Below are positions 1 through 12,705 of a stretch of 64,000 nt of DNA, one piece after another. Where the stretch lies: NCBI GenBank assembly GCA_958496175.1, contig OY292275.1, positions 45,647,701 through 45,711,700 of the forward strand. Direction: 5' to 3'. Positions within the stretch are counted from its first letter, which is position 1, and each line of letters starts with the position of its first letter. The DNA comes from Sisyra terminalis (lineage: Eukaryota; Arthropoda; Insecta; Neuroptera; Sisyridae). The notes beneath the pieces are model-generated. The model was not told the DNA's origin, searched no databases, and worked only from the letters and a program-made list of their open reading frames with translations. Position numbers and translations under genes: made by a program.

Positions 1-2288
1 TCACTAATATACAGTTCGAAATCATCAGCAGAAATTGAACTGTTAAGAAAATGCCCCCTCACCGACTTAATTATCAAAAAATATAAGTTTTTGAAATATG
101 TCTTTTCTTGGTATATTTTATACTGAACTGAACTTCAAAAAATAAAAATATATAAATGGTATCATGAGAATAATGTAAGGAAACAATTAATTAGTTGATT
201 GAATTGAGCAAATTAAAAATGCAACGTTCAAGTTGAAAAAGGAAATATTAAACTCTTAAAAACTATTGAGAAATAATGCAAATTAATTCAACGTGGAAGT
301 GAAAACTGATAATACTGCGATGTGAACCACAAACTCACGTGAGACCTGAATTGAACGTAGTTAGATTGTGGCTTTTTCATTCACTATTACAATTCTGCGG
401 GATAAAGCCAATAAGAGGTGCAAGTCAACTCCATAACGTTTACAATGTGTATTTTGAAACGCTCAACGTTCTACGAATTCACGAGGGATATTTTCTCTAT
501 TGCTTCCATAATAATACACAAAGTCTCTCCCGTCGCCTACACTCTGTACCTATAGCTATTTTGCCGGCAACCAACAAATTTATGTAAATCTTTCATTAAA
601 ATCACAATAAATTATGTCAAAACAATTAAAAGAAAACGAAAAGTTTTCTCAAAAAAACATAAAATAAAAAATAAAAACAGTTTGGCCAACAAAACGAATA
701 ATACACAAACAAATAATTTATTTTTCCGATATAAATCATATTTAAGACAGACGATGTTTTGGAGCCTCGCGCCGACGAAAAATCATTATAGAGTCCCTTT
801 ATTTGCATAAAAATAATGGGGTGAAAATGGAGAAATGCAGAGATTTTCAGATTCCCTTGTTATATTCTACAAACAAGGGTAACAGACCCTTCAACTATGG
901 AGTTATTCAAGGTTTGTAAAGGATTTATCTTACAAAGGCATTTACGGTCAACTATGCGATCTTTTCGGTCAGGATATCTATTATATTAACATAACTTTTT
1001 GTGTAGTCGAGTCTACCAATAGAGCGGCGAGCGTTCTTACTGAATAGCCTTAAGGATCATATTGAATTTAACATTAAGCTCTTTCACATTCATTAAACGT
1101 ACGATCACAACACTAAAAAAACCTCTTAAAATATCCCCCAAAATGCTGTCTTAGATTATAATAAAACCGAACGACAAAACCAAACGTACATAAATTAAAA
1201 TACTTAAACCATCAAAGCAAATAAACGATGACAAAAAATCTTGTTTGGAAAGTCGAACAAAAGTATTTTGCAAAACTTTTATAAGATTTTGCAAAAGATA
1301 TATGCTATAAATTAAGATAACCTAGATTAATGCATACTTTTTAAATTAATTTATATTTTTACAGCAAGAATTCAACCAATAAAAACTTAATACTAGTACT
1401 TATTAATTTACCTTGTTCTACCTTTTTGTATATCTAGAATATCGTATTTAGCAGTTTAGAACATAGTTTAAAATTCTCTTTAAATATTTACGCATATTCT
1501 TTAGCTAATAGTAAAACTCTTTTGGATACATTCTGAAACGAAAATATACAGCTTCTAAGGATTGTCAGATTATCACATAATCAAATGAGATAAATTTTTC
1601 CAATTCTAGATCCAGTTTTTAAAAGGATGCAATAAAACTGTGTAGGTACTTTGAAAGGATCTTTTTATATGTACCTGTAAAAATAATAACAAAAATTCGT
1701 AACCTATCGTGGGCCTGTTAACAGGAACCAGTAATTTTAGGAAACATATCTAAACTGTTGAAATAAATACTTAGTATATTGACGCTGTAAATGACCAGAA
1801 AGTAGAAAACTGTACCTTACATTCTATTTGGCTGGTCACTAATGAACTATAGCCGCATTTGAATCACCTGGGCATGAAGTTGAAACCAATTGGCTTCCTA
1901 TTTTTATTTATCTTAGAAACACGTCTGGTCAACTAGGACTAGGAATAACGCTGGAACGCAATAGACCTCCTTAGATACAGCGCAGAGGAACTCCAAAGAA
2001 AGGTTTCCAAAAATGTGAAAAATAAAAAGAGCCATTAGACCTTTGTGAAGCATCAAAATTTCTCATATTTTTATAATTTGCCTTGAACTGTAGAGCTTTA
2101 ACTGTAGAGAAACCATTTTCGCTTACCCCCCCCCCAACCCGAAGAGTGTCAAATATGACCGTTTTTTTCTTAATGGAACTAAGAATTAATGAAACCCAGA
2201 TGATAATTCTCATTTCTGTCACTAGCAGCGTAAATGTTCAGAACGTATCTTAGGTTTTAGGTTAAAAAATTGTTTCAATTTTGCAATT
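1..2288. other. Intronic DNA, no gene seen
   Basis: AT-rich sequence with short open frames only, none with a recognisable domain. A small hairpin formed by CCCTTGT and ACAAGGG lies near 853-885, and there is an 11-base C run at 2126-2137. Nothing else could be assigned. Confidence 0.5.
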
Positions 2289-2429
2289 AATGTGTCAAGA
2301 TGTGCCGCCGCCATTAGTGGCTTTGCAGTACTAACTTAAACCGAAACTATATACTTTATGTTAGATAACTATGGTAACATAAGTTAGTAACCGAGCTACT
2401 ATTGTGACAACGTCATATCTTGACACATT
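2289..2429. mobile_element. Small inverted-repeat (MITE-like) element
   Basis: The left end AATGTGTCAAGAT at 2289 is matched by its reverse complement ending at 2429. The similarity continues inward imperfectly to an ACTAACTTA block on each side. Length is about 141 bp. No clean target-site duplication was found, so the family is unassigned. Confidence 0.45.
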
Positions 2430-2784
2430 TTCGTGCAGAAGATTAAATTTATAATTATTAATTACAACAATACTTTCCGCTTAATGATTCAAATACGTGC
2501 TTTTTGAAAAGTATCGGTTTCTACCGGTACTGGACCATAAAAGGATGCCATTTTTTTAGCATTACGTTCAGACTCCTTGTATCTATACTTCGTGGTTTCT
2601 CCAACTAAAACTTCTGAACGTTTAGAAGTCTTTCCCAAAACCTTGAAAACTAGAAATTTAAAATATAAATACTTTTTAGAAAAAGTCCCTAAACCATAGA
2701 GTCCCTAAAAATCTTAGTTGGTATAAAGCGAAGGTAAAAAACTATACTTATGAGCGTTTTGAAAGTTTCGTCGTAGGACTTTCG

Positions 2785-2908
2785 ATGCCCTGGTCGAGTG
2801 GTTAAGGTGGCCACTCCAAAAGTGGTAGATGCTGGATTTCTTATATTTCTCAATACGGTTTTTTTAACCCTAAAATCATTAGAAACCTTGATAGTTATGA
2901 AACCATAA
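2785..2908 (+). repeat. tRNA-derived SINE, decayed copy
   Basis: The head reads TGGTCGAGTGGTTAAGGTGG, resembling the A-box region of a Leu/Ser-type tRNA and matching four better-preserved copies in this window. The B box (GGTTCGATCC in other copies) has decayed. Just upstream, at 2697-2745, is a stretch with the family's tail motif (TATAAAGCGAAGGTAAAAAA, as in the copy at 45434), so the tail of one copy seems to lie next to the head of another. Confidence 0.6.
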
Positions 2909-2909
2909 T

Positions 2910-5900
2910 AAATTATAGGAACTAACTAAAAATAATGTTGTGAAATCATCTTAGGATTCTATACAATATCTAACTAAAAATAGTTAAGTATCAAATTTTA
3001 TAAAGTTTAAGTTTAAACAAAAGTTTCGTTACATTCATATATCGAACCGAATTTGCTCATATTAAAAACTTTAAGTACAAAAATGTGTCGATACAATGTA
3101 ATCGGAGTCAAGTTCTCGAAACTTTTTTTCCGTGGAATGTAATAAGGAGGAAGTCATTATAATTTAACGAAGAGAAAGTTAGTATAGATTTCGGCCGAAT
3201 TATTGAACTTGGCAACTTTTCGAGTTTTATTATTAACAGATTCATGAATCAGTGTAAATAATTTCTCAGCCTCGAAAAACAATTTAACCATTAAACTTTC
3301 ATGCTGGAAAAACATTGAAAGGATTTAAGAAAATGAGTATATTGATTTCATGAAGTTTACCGATGAAATTTTAAAAAGTTTTGAATTATTTAAATATTTA
3401 AATTCGGAATGAGTTACAAATGAAAACAGGAAGTTGTGGACGAAGTTGGAGGTTGGAGTGGATTTTTGTCTTTTCATAAAAGGATAGTGGGGCTAACAAA
3501 ACTATAATACAATGCCAATTAGTCACGGGCGGTAAGGCACAAGATAACAAATGCGCTCGGTTGTTTCGTAAACATTTCAATTTGTAATGCTTGTGTTCCC
3601 TTCTTCCCATAACCAAACTCATCTATGAACCCTCGGGACTCAGTTTCGCGAATCGTCGAGAATCCCAACTGAACGCTCTATATGTATTAAGTAAATTTCC
3701 AACCGTTCGCTGAACTATAGCCTCGTTAAATGCCTATAATTTCAATTATCATACTTTTAATTACCTCCAAAATAATTATGCGAATATAAAGCCGAGAATT
3801 ATGAATATAATAATTTTAATTCCGTGGTGATAGTGGAGATAAATTTCGCAACGTAAAAATATTACTGCCATTCTTTTTCCCAGTGAAATAAAGTTGCTTT
3901 TAATGCTGGTCGCCGCAGGGTCCAATTGTGTTTATTACTCATAAAAAACTTTTATAGAGATCATTCTCTTTTGCACATATGTAAGTGGAAAACTTAAAGA
4001 AAATTATATCGTTGACATGCTCATAATTGGCGAACATAAAGCAAACGCTCGACAGAAATTAAAACTTAACTAATAAATTTTTGTGCGAATAAAGTTTATT
4101 TTTCAATTTTTACATTAAAATTTTATCGGAAAACATTAAATGTTTATTAAACTTTGCTGAACGTTCAGTCTAATAGGAATTTAGATGAATGAAAATAAAT
4201 TTTTCGCCATTATACGCTCAGCATAAAGCATTTTCGCAAAAAAAGGATGAATTAAAATATTTAAGATATCTAATTTTAAGTTCACAGACTTAATTGATTT
4301 TCTTGTTCAGATTTTTTTACTACCAGAAAACTAGTTTTCGGAAGAAAAGAAAATAAGTAACTTCTACGTTATTTTTTTTGGAAAAAGCAGCCATTTCTGT
4401 AGTTGAATCAATAATAAAGGGATGCGTAACTAAAGAGGCTTTGACGATTATAGGTAATAAAAAAATAATTTCATCTATTTTGTAACTTGTAAACCATTAG
4501 AACTTAACAACTTATATTACCTACTTTTCCCTTCCAGCTGCAAAGTGCCTTCCAATCCAGAAAATCCTTAATTTCTGGCTAACATCCATGGGTTGTATGA
4601 AAAACATGTATTATATGACATGTACAACCGAATTTAAAACAATTTTTTTGAGACTGGATAACCAATTTTGTGCTTTTTTGTGTAAAAATAACAAGAAGGG
4701 AATTTGAAGGACATAGATATATGAGAATTGATTCTATTGAAAAATCGATCCCAGTATTATATGAGTAGTTCTTCATGGCAGTTCTTTAATATGGGGACTT
4801 TGTAAACTGATGCCGATAATTTAATATTTTTGCCATATATAATTAAATGTGCAGCTTCTTGATTTTTCCTGTGTGCATAACATTTTCTTAAGCGGGATTT
4901 GATCTAACATAAATATAAACAAAAATTATTGTAAACCAATGAATAATTTTTTAATTGCACACAACACGTAGCCATATTTTTTAAGCTCAGCCTTCTGGTC
5001 AGTTCTCAATTGCAATATTGCACTTACTTTTACAAAATGTACTATTAAACTATCCAAGAACCACAAATATGAGTCCATTGAATCGCAGGTTGCCGATCCT
5101 TACTCTAAACTCTTCTTATAATACTATACTTACGCAAACATGACAATTGTAATACAAAGGAAATTAAATGCTTAGAAAGAACCATTTGGTTCTAAAATTA
5201 AATTCTTTATGTCAACCTAAACTTAAGAATTAAAAGCTACGTTATAATAATCCATTTAGGGCACAGCTGATGGAAGTTATAATCTGATATTGATATTCCC
5301 TATACATCAGAACTAGAAAAAGTTTTTAAAATTTTGCTTCAACCCACCTAACTATAACATTTCAAGTTGAAATATTATCAATCTTAATCTTAATACTGTT
5401 TGATTGTGAAGAATCTTTAATTTTTGAAGAAAGAAATTAGTTTTCGATACCTAATGTTGATGGCTTCACTTGTGCAACCATACTAATAGAAAAAATGTAA
5501 CCCATAGAAACTTAGTTTTCATTTTAAATCCTTTATATTTAACTTTCGATCACATTTTATTTATTAACGTATTTTTCGAAAAATTTTCTATTTTCGAAAC
5601 ATCTGTGGTTTTCTAGGATACTGAACACAGCATTTGTAAAGTTTCACTACCAATTGTGAGAATTTCTTATAAGTAAGTTAGATTTTATTAGATTAATTCT
5701 GTGGATCAGGTACGTCAGCGTGGATTAGAACCATTATGGTTAATTTTTTCATGAATTAAAGTAAAAACGAAGTAAAAAAGACAACGTTACAAGAATTGGA
5801 AAAAGTTATTGACGTCCCTAAGAAGGACAGGAGCAGATTTCATTGTATTGGCTTAGGATTTTGATAAAAAAATTTCGATTAATCTATAGACAAAATTTCA

Positions 5901-7640
5901 GCTCGACTGGATAACTAGAAGTGTGTTTATTATCACCTCCAAAATTTGTCGCCATCAGAAACACGAAACTATTGTAGAAGATTTAAAAATCATGTAAATT
6001 TTTAAAGTTATAATAATATGTCATATTTAACCAATTTTAATCAAAAAACATATTTGAGAGATCTCTTGTGAATTCACTAGTATACTAACATTTAGGGACA
6101 AAGCAAATCACGAAGTTAATTAACAAATTCTGTCTGTTTTAAATTAGGTCAACACATTAATTGTAAGCGGTTGCATTAAATGAATTAATTTAATCAAGCG
6201 TTTAAATTTGGAAGGTTCTAATATCAAAAACCAAATACACCAACAAAAACGTGAGGGTTGTCAACAAAATTTTCAGTTCAGCAGAAAATATTATCAATAA
6301 GCAATACAAACGATACAATTTAATGCAAGCAAAACATACAAAAACATAACATTGTCTCAAACAACACATTCATTTCGAACAGGAAAATATAATAGTTTTC
6401 ATATTTCTGCATAAATAAATATTTAAATAAGTTCAATGGCTGTAGCTTTGACTCGTGAAACGAGGGAAAACTCTCTCGCAAATGTTTTCATCGAACGTTA
6501 GGGATAATTAAAATTATTTAATTACTTATTTTAGTCACACACGCCATAAAGTAATTATCCTAACTCTGTATGAATTTAAATATTGAAATTTGTTACAACG
6601 CATATTCAACATCGATTATTGCTTTAAACATTTTCATTCAATTTGCTATAATTTACACAATGTATTTATTTGTTTCAATCAAATCTACAAATTGAATCAA
6701 TGAAATTATTTATTTATATCAATTGAAAAAAAATAGCATTAAGTTATAATTGTGAATGGAATTTTACGAGTAATCAGTGAAAAATGATTGCAATTTGAGG
6801 ATTTTGTTACAAATATGGTAAACGAGACATTGAATCAATGTGGGAGATAATTAAGACTTAGTAGCAATTATTTTGGGTCTATAGGCATTTGAATTAATGA
6901 TAATAATTATAATAAGTGATACAATTACGAAGGCAGAGAATATAATAGATTCATGAGCTTTAAGTATTTTATAACCATGAAAACAATAATTTTGCCTCAA
7001 TAAGTAATTATAAACGTAATTAATACTGGTTAAGCATTTGATGTTAACAACTCTGTGAAATATTTAGAAATGGGGAGACAGTTTTCAACATCACTGTTAT
7101 TATAAATTTATGCATTTACATCAATTACGCGATTGTTATAATTTAATGTACAATATGCTCAATTTACGAATTCATATTTTCTTCGGAAATTGAAATGAAT
7201 TATTTAATTAAGTGTTTCGAGGCTTGTTATATACACAGATTGTATGTCATACGTTTGCCTTAATTGGTTAATTTATACTATTATAAGTTTAATTCACTTT
7301 TAAAGTTGACTTTTTTGTATTGCATGTATACCATTATATATATCATTAATAGTTTGGAAATATAATTTTGCTACTTTTTCATAAAACTTAAAAAACAAAA
7401 ATAAAATCTAAAAAAAAAAATTGAAATTTCTGTTCCAAAAACCTACATCCATAATTCGATGCTAGATAATATAATTTTTTTTCTCTTATCCCTGGTATTC
7501 TTTAAAAAAAATCCTAAATCATTATGGACTTACTGACAAGTTTTTATCGATGGTTCTACATTCGGTACCAGTTCATGAAGTCAATTTTTAAATGACCTTT
7601 TGAATTCGCATTCGTTTGAATCATCTTTAACTCAAAAAAT
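2910..7640. other. Intronic DNA, no gene seen
   Basis: No coding signal. The part from about 6420 to 7270 is especially rich in TAAT/ATTA homeodomain-type cores and contains a 9-bp inverted repeat GGATAATTA/TAATTATCC (about 6502-6560). This may be regulatory or may be base composition. A weak CAG|GTACGT junction at 5707/5708 lacks a good pyrimidine tract. Confidence 0.4.
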
Positions 7641-7652
7641 TGGTACTTTTAG

Positions 7653-8037
7653 GGTGCGATTTCATGCAAACGTTTGATGCTGATTTCCAGCGTCAAGGTA
7701 TAATTTTGACCAAAGCGCCATCTGGATAAAATTGAGCATCAAGTTTGAGCAATAAATTGCAGCATCAAGTCACACTGGTGAAATAATCGAATTATGGATC
7801 TATATTATTTCTTAGCCTCTCTGGAATAACAGCACATAGTTATAGTTGCCTTAATTATTTTGAAACTGTTTTTTGATATCGATCGTTATGTTATCGTGTT
7901 CAATTTCATATTTCAGCGTTAAAACTAAATTATTTTTACTCTTATCATTGCTTTTTATCTAAATGATGCATTGGTCAAAATTATACATGACCAAATTTGA
8001 CGCTGGAAATTAGCGTCGAGCGTCTGAATGAAATCGC
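7653..8037. mobile_element. Non-autonomous DNA transposon with 8-bp flanking repeat
   Basis: The left end GTGCGATTTCAT and the right end ATGAAATCGCAC are perfect inverted copies. Similarity continues inward for about 60 bp (TTTCCAGCGTCAA on the left, TTGACGCTGGAAA on the right). The octamer ACTTTTAG flanks both sides (7645-7652 and 8038-8045), as expected for an 8-bp duplication of the hAT type. The exact boundary is ambiguous by 1-2 bases because terminal bases overlap the octamer. There is no coding capacity. Confidence 0.7.
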
Positions 8038-8045
8038 ACTTTTAG

Positions 8046-9360
8046 AGAAGAATCATCAAGTTCTAGATGAGTAAAAAACCACAAGAAACTAAGTCAAAGT
8101 TGCATGTGAAGATTGGCAAGATTTCATGACAACTCTGGTATTTGGTTGTGTTGAACAAATCATTTACCATAAATGAAAACGCATAGATTCTTGGGATCAT
8201 ATAAATAATCATAAGCCCAAACGTTTTCATCAGTAATGAATTACTCAATTAAATTTTCATTGTTATGATTCATTATTGTAAATTATTTTAAAGCTTAGAC
8301 TTCAAGTATTCGAAATGAGTCAACAATTCCAGTACTTACTTTGACTGTTCAAAAGTTTAAAAGTAACTGATTATGGTGGTTTTTCTTTGAAAGTATATTA
8401 AAAAATTTTTTAGATAAGAAAATAACTCTTATGTTTATATTATAAATACAAACGGAGTTTTGGTTTTCATCGCTTTACTCAAATTTCAATTATATTGTAT
8501 CAATTTGAATAAAATTTATTATTTACTAAGGTGGCAGACGCTATATTTTTAGAGTATAATATAAAAGCTATAAATAAATACATAGATTGGATTTTATTAA
8601 AAATATGTTTGTAAAACATAAAAACACTTCATAAAGTAACCTGCAGTACCGCAGTACTCCTCACTGTACCTATTGAAACTTGTCTTCAAAATATGACTTT
8701 TTCAATTAAGGTTTAAAAAAAATCGCTATATCTCTAAAAATGCCAATTTTAGCGAGAAGATATTAATAAAAACCTTCCTTAATAATGCACAACATCCTTC
8801 GCTATACCGTTTGATGTGAGACTCTATTGAGTTTTCTAATTTAATAAAAAATTAGGTTATATTAATACAATATTTTGTAATTAATCTTAAATTATCAATT
8901 AACAAGTTCAAATGATTTGTGATTTTAAACAAATATTGTTTTTTTTTCCATAAGGATACAGATTTTTAACCAATAATACATTTGATTTTCTGAAATATCT
9001 TAAAATATCCATACTAAAGCATTAAAATAAACTTATTCAATTAAAAAGAATTATAATTTTCCTTGCTTGTTACCTCCTGATTTTTAAAATAACGAACGGT
9101 GTTAAAATATATTTCGGAAAATAATTTTCAATGCTGCAGAAAATCATAACACTATAGCAGATTTATAATCATTTTAGATGTCAAAATTGAGTTGAAATTT
9201 CTGAAGGAATAGATCTGAGAAAATATAAATTCAGAAACTATGTAATTTGACTTTTAAATGACTGAAAATAAAATAGATTTAAATAAACGATTTTATATGT
9301 ATTTAGAACTATAACACCCTTTTCAATATTATTGTCTTATTTAATTATGTTTATTTCTGA
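8046..9360. other. Intronic DNA, no gene seen
   Basis: AT-rich sequence without coding signal. A short palindromic stretch CTGCAGTACCGCAGTAC lies near 8641. No repeat family could be recognised. Confidence 0.4.
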
Positions 9361-9396
9361 ATTTACTAATTTTTTGTTTCTTTTCAGGTAAGTTTT
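9361..9396 (+). promoter_or_regulatory. Recursive splice site (zero-length exon)
   Basis: The sequence runs TTTACTAAT (branch-point-like), then TTTTTTGTTTCTTTTCAG, joined with no intervening base to GTAAGTTTTT. The junction is 9387/9388. A strong acceptor fused to a consensus donor is the hallmark of ratchet points used to remove very long introns stepwise in Drosophila. After joining the upstream exon to this point a new donor is regenerated. It is on the same strand as, and about 49 kb upstream of, the CAMTA exon. It was the best such junction found when reading both strands. Use in vivo is inference. Confidence 0.7.
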
Positions 9397-11970
9397 TCTC
9401 TTATTCCCGTTGTGTTGGTGTAAACGTTGGTAAGATTTAATAAATTTATTTTAATATGATAATATTAACTAAAAAACGATATTAAATGTAGTACATCAAT
9501 AATGTACTAAGAAATAAAATTTGGAAAAAAATGGCAGATCTGTTTTCAAAGTCGATTGGTATTACAATAATTTTCCTGGAACAATTCTTCGTGAAGTTTG
9601 AAATTTAATAGGCAATGAATATGTCTGCTTAAGAACACAGAAAGCGTCAAATAAAAGAATATGAGAGCATAAAAAATTCAATAATTTATTTGAATTTTAC
9701 CTTTTGCACTCGATCAAGTAAATGGCTTTATAGTGTGAGAAACGTGATCGTTATTGATATCCTACAACTTGCGATGTTTCAAAGCCGACGAACGAAAAAA
9801 GGTAGCGAAAAGAAATTTTCCAATGTATGTTTTTTAATGCGAAAAGGCTTCTTGCGAGGATTACGCAAGGTAAAATTGGCAAAAGGGTCCTTTTGTCATA
9901 ATCTATCGGGGTAATATTACGCTCAAATACCTCATAAATAAATTCGCTCCAATATCATCAGGTAACTATCACAGCTAAATACCTACTTTGAATTTAAATG
10001 AAAATTCGACAACGGATTTGTATTCCGATATGATAATTTTAGTGCGAGAAACTGAATATGTGTTTTCGAACGTTAAATTCGCCCATTTATAAGCACTTTG
10101 GACCGATGTTTATGGCATAAAATGAAAACGGATTTCTAACTGTTTTATTTATTTGCGACTATTTTTTTTTCGTCGAGATTTTCTTAATTAATTGGGCAGC
10201 TCGTTTCCAGTGTTAGCATCTAATTTATTTATGTTTTGCCTACTTTTTTTTTCTCCGGGAACAACTCTCATGGAAATTTCTATAAATAAAGCTTAGCCAG
10301 ATTAAGTTTCAACAGTAACATCATTCCGTGTAATTTGCATAATCTTTAGTAGTAAACTTAAAACCAAAAAAGCAGTAGTCGGTAGTATATTTTGTGAATT
10401 TCCAGCATATGTATGTGGGTTTTCGTATAGCAATATAAAAAACCAGCGGTGGCATGTTTAGATATTTTTGTGCAAGGGATATTTTGAAGTTGGTAAGAAG
10501 GGAGGAAGATTCGTGCATGTATTGTATTGTATGTGGCGTGTGCACAACTATGGCAGGAATGGGGAAGTTTAAGCGGGAGAGCCGCTTCCAGATTTAGGTT
10601 AGTGGCTACCATAAAAACAAATAACGATCAAGTAGCTCCAGAATTGTAGAATAGCGAAACCTTAAATAAAGCATGATATGTACAGATAGAGAGATAAAAC
10701 AAAAGGTATGTATATCTCGCCGCCAGATTTACTCTCCGTGTATAATATTGATCGCCGGAAACTATCTGGCCAAAGTAAGAAAGGAAAAACAATTCGCGGA
10801 TTTCACTTATTGTAAATTGTCTGTGCCGAGCCACCATATAAAGTGCTAACGACACATAAACATTGCATTCTTAATAAAATAAATATTTGCAATGGCACCG
10901 GCACACGTAAATGTGCCCCACTGTCTGCATCATGCATTGAAATTCACTCCAATTCCATCAATGCTTTCGTTGTGCTTCAACATGTCGATCGTTTTCTCCT
11001 TTTTTTTCTTTTCTCAATCGTTCTTTTCTACGATTCTATACCTTACTTTTTTACAAAATCAAAGCTTTACTTTACAAAGCTACATTGATCTCAATAATAC
11101 TTTTTTTCTTGTCAAGAAGCTTACAAAAAATGATCACTGATCATTTCCCGAAATTTACCAGCTTACAGAAATAAGTGGGGTTGTAATTTTAACTAGGGGG
11201 TCAGCAAGCAAGGGACAAATAGGATGTGTACATAATGTGTACTTAAAAAAGTTTATAAACAAAATATCTGAATATTTGGTAAGAAGTATTCTTATGAAAG
11301 CTCAATTAGTAAACTATAAGTTGACCAATAGAGGTATGTTAGGTATTAATGTGAAGCTTAAGTCATATAGATTTTCGAAAAAGTAATAATTAGAAAAAAA
11401 AATAACAAGACGAAAACACAAATCCAATAATTAAAAGTTCTAAAAAATTTTAATAATTTAATGAATAACGTCCCCACTTCTTGAAAATCTTCACACTTTA
11501 TATATTAATGACGCAAGCCGTGAAATAATAATAAAAACTATATGGTCCTCTTTCATTAGAACTTCACGGAAAAATATCAATCCTTCCGAAGTCTGATTCC
11601 TCATAAATCGTGCTCCTATAAAACAATAACCAGATAATGATTTAATACCAGCAACTTTGACATCTTTTCCGAAAGGTGATTATAATTATGTACAACTATA
11701 ATTTCAAACTCTATTCTTCGTATTACCAATTATCCCACACAATCAAATGAGTAGATGGCTTTAATAATTGAACTTCTTGGATCTGCTCTGTATAACCGAT
11801 TTATATACTGATTTGTATGTACGAGTATAAATCGTATAGAGAAGTGCTTCTCAAACTGGGGGGGCAGGTCCCTAAAATATTTCTATAGTAATAGTTAATG
11901 GTACCTACATAAATAAAGTATCAAAAATTTTGGGAAAGGAATCCGAAATTGTTTTTTCTGATTTAATAGA
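9397..11970. other. Intronic DNA with a few less AT-rich patches
   Basis: No recognisable coding sequence. The patch at about 10480-10990 is less AT-rich and non-repetitive, which could mean a conserved regulatory block. Near 11855 the string GTGCTTCTCAAACTGGGGGG resembles the terminal sequence of hAT elements, but no matching opposite end was found. Confidence 0.35.
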
Positions 11971-12236
11971 ATTCTGATCCAGAGTTCTCCCTGATTTATA
12001 TGTGGTAAAAATCACATTTTTGATAGTCGGTTAAGACCTCCCACGCAACGCGAGGGGGACACCGCAATTAATTCGAAAATGGATCGGAGATCAGTAATTA
12101 GATCGATTTGTCGACCGACTTAACTTACATTCTCTGATCTTTGATCTCCGATTCATTTTCGAATTAATTGCGGTGTCCTTCTTGCAGTGCGTGGAGGCAT
12201 AGCCTTCGGCAATAAGGGAGCACTCTGGATCAGAAT
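11971..12236. mobile_element. Foldback element (MITE)
   Basis: The ends ATTCTGATCCAGAGT and ACTCTGGATCAGAAT are perfect inverted copies. Inside, a long block around GGACACCGCAATTAATTCGA (12058-12077) is mirrored at about 12158-12178, with further pairing of the GATCGGAGATCA region. The whole unit could fold into one long hairpin of about 266 bp. No target-site duplication is evident. It has no coding capacity. Confidence 0.7.
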
Positions 12237-12555
12237 GCTACTCACAAGAAATCAAAAAAAAAATGTTTCCAAAATAGTAATTGTTTTTTAAATCAATAAC
12301 GCGCAGTTGTACTCAACCGATTTCGAACCGACAATTTTGCAATATTGGGTATAAGTTTTGATCAAAATTAGAACAAAACGATAAATTCTATCAAGTTAAA
12401 GCTTCCATAAAAAAGTTGTTCTTTAAAATCATTCAAGACCAACGTGCCTATGAAATAATCAAAATTTGCTCATTATAAAATATGTTTTTTTTCTGAGAAA
12501 TATCATACCTTAATATATATTTCATTAATTTAATATGCCATCAATTCTTATTGAA

Positions 12556-12705
12556 GCCTACTGATGGCCGAGTGGTCTAAGTGACCGCTCCAAAATTGGT
12601 AGGTTTTGGGTTTGATCCTCGTATCGAATAAATTTTCGATATTCTCGGTTACGTATATTTATTATCTCGATAGTCTCTAAAGACCTTAGTAGTTAAAAAG
12701 CAATG
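12556..12705 (+). repeat. tRNA-derived SINE
   Basis: The head TGATGGCCGAGTGGTCTAAG carries an A-box-like motif. GGGTTTGATCC at about 12608 is a B-box-like motif, giving an internal Pol III promoter layout. The body (TATTCTCGGTTACG) and tail (CTCTAAAGACCTTAG) are shared with the copies at 45434 and 54803. Confidence 0.75.

Noticed and set aside
9930..9970. ATCATCAG|GTAACT as a ratchet point
   Set aside because: Weak pyrimidine tract and non-consensus donor.
11852..11885. hAT left end (GTGCTTCTCAAACTGGGG)
   Set aside because: Only one end found; no partner and no target duplication, so not annotated as an element.
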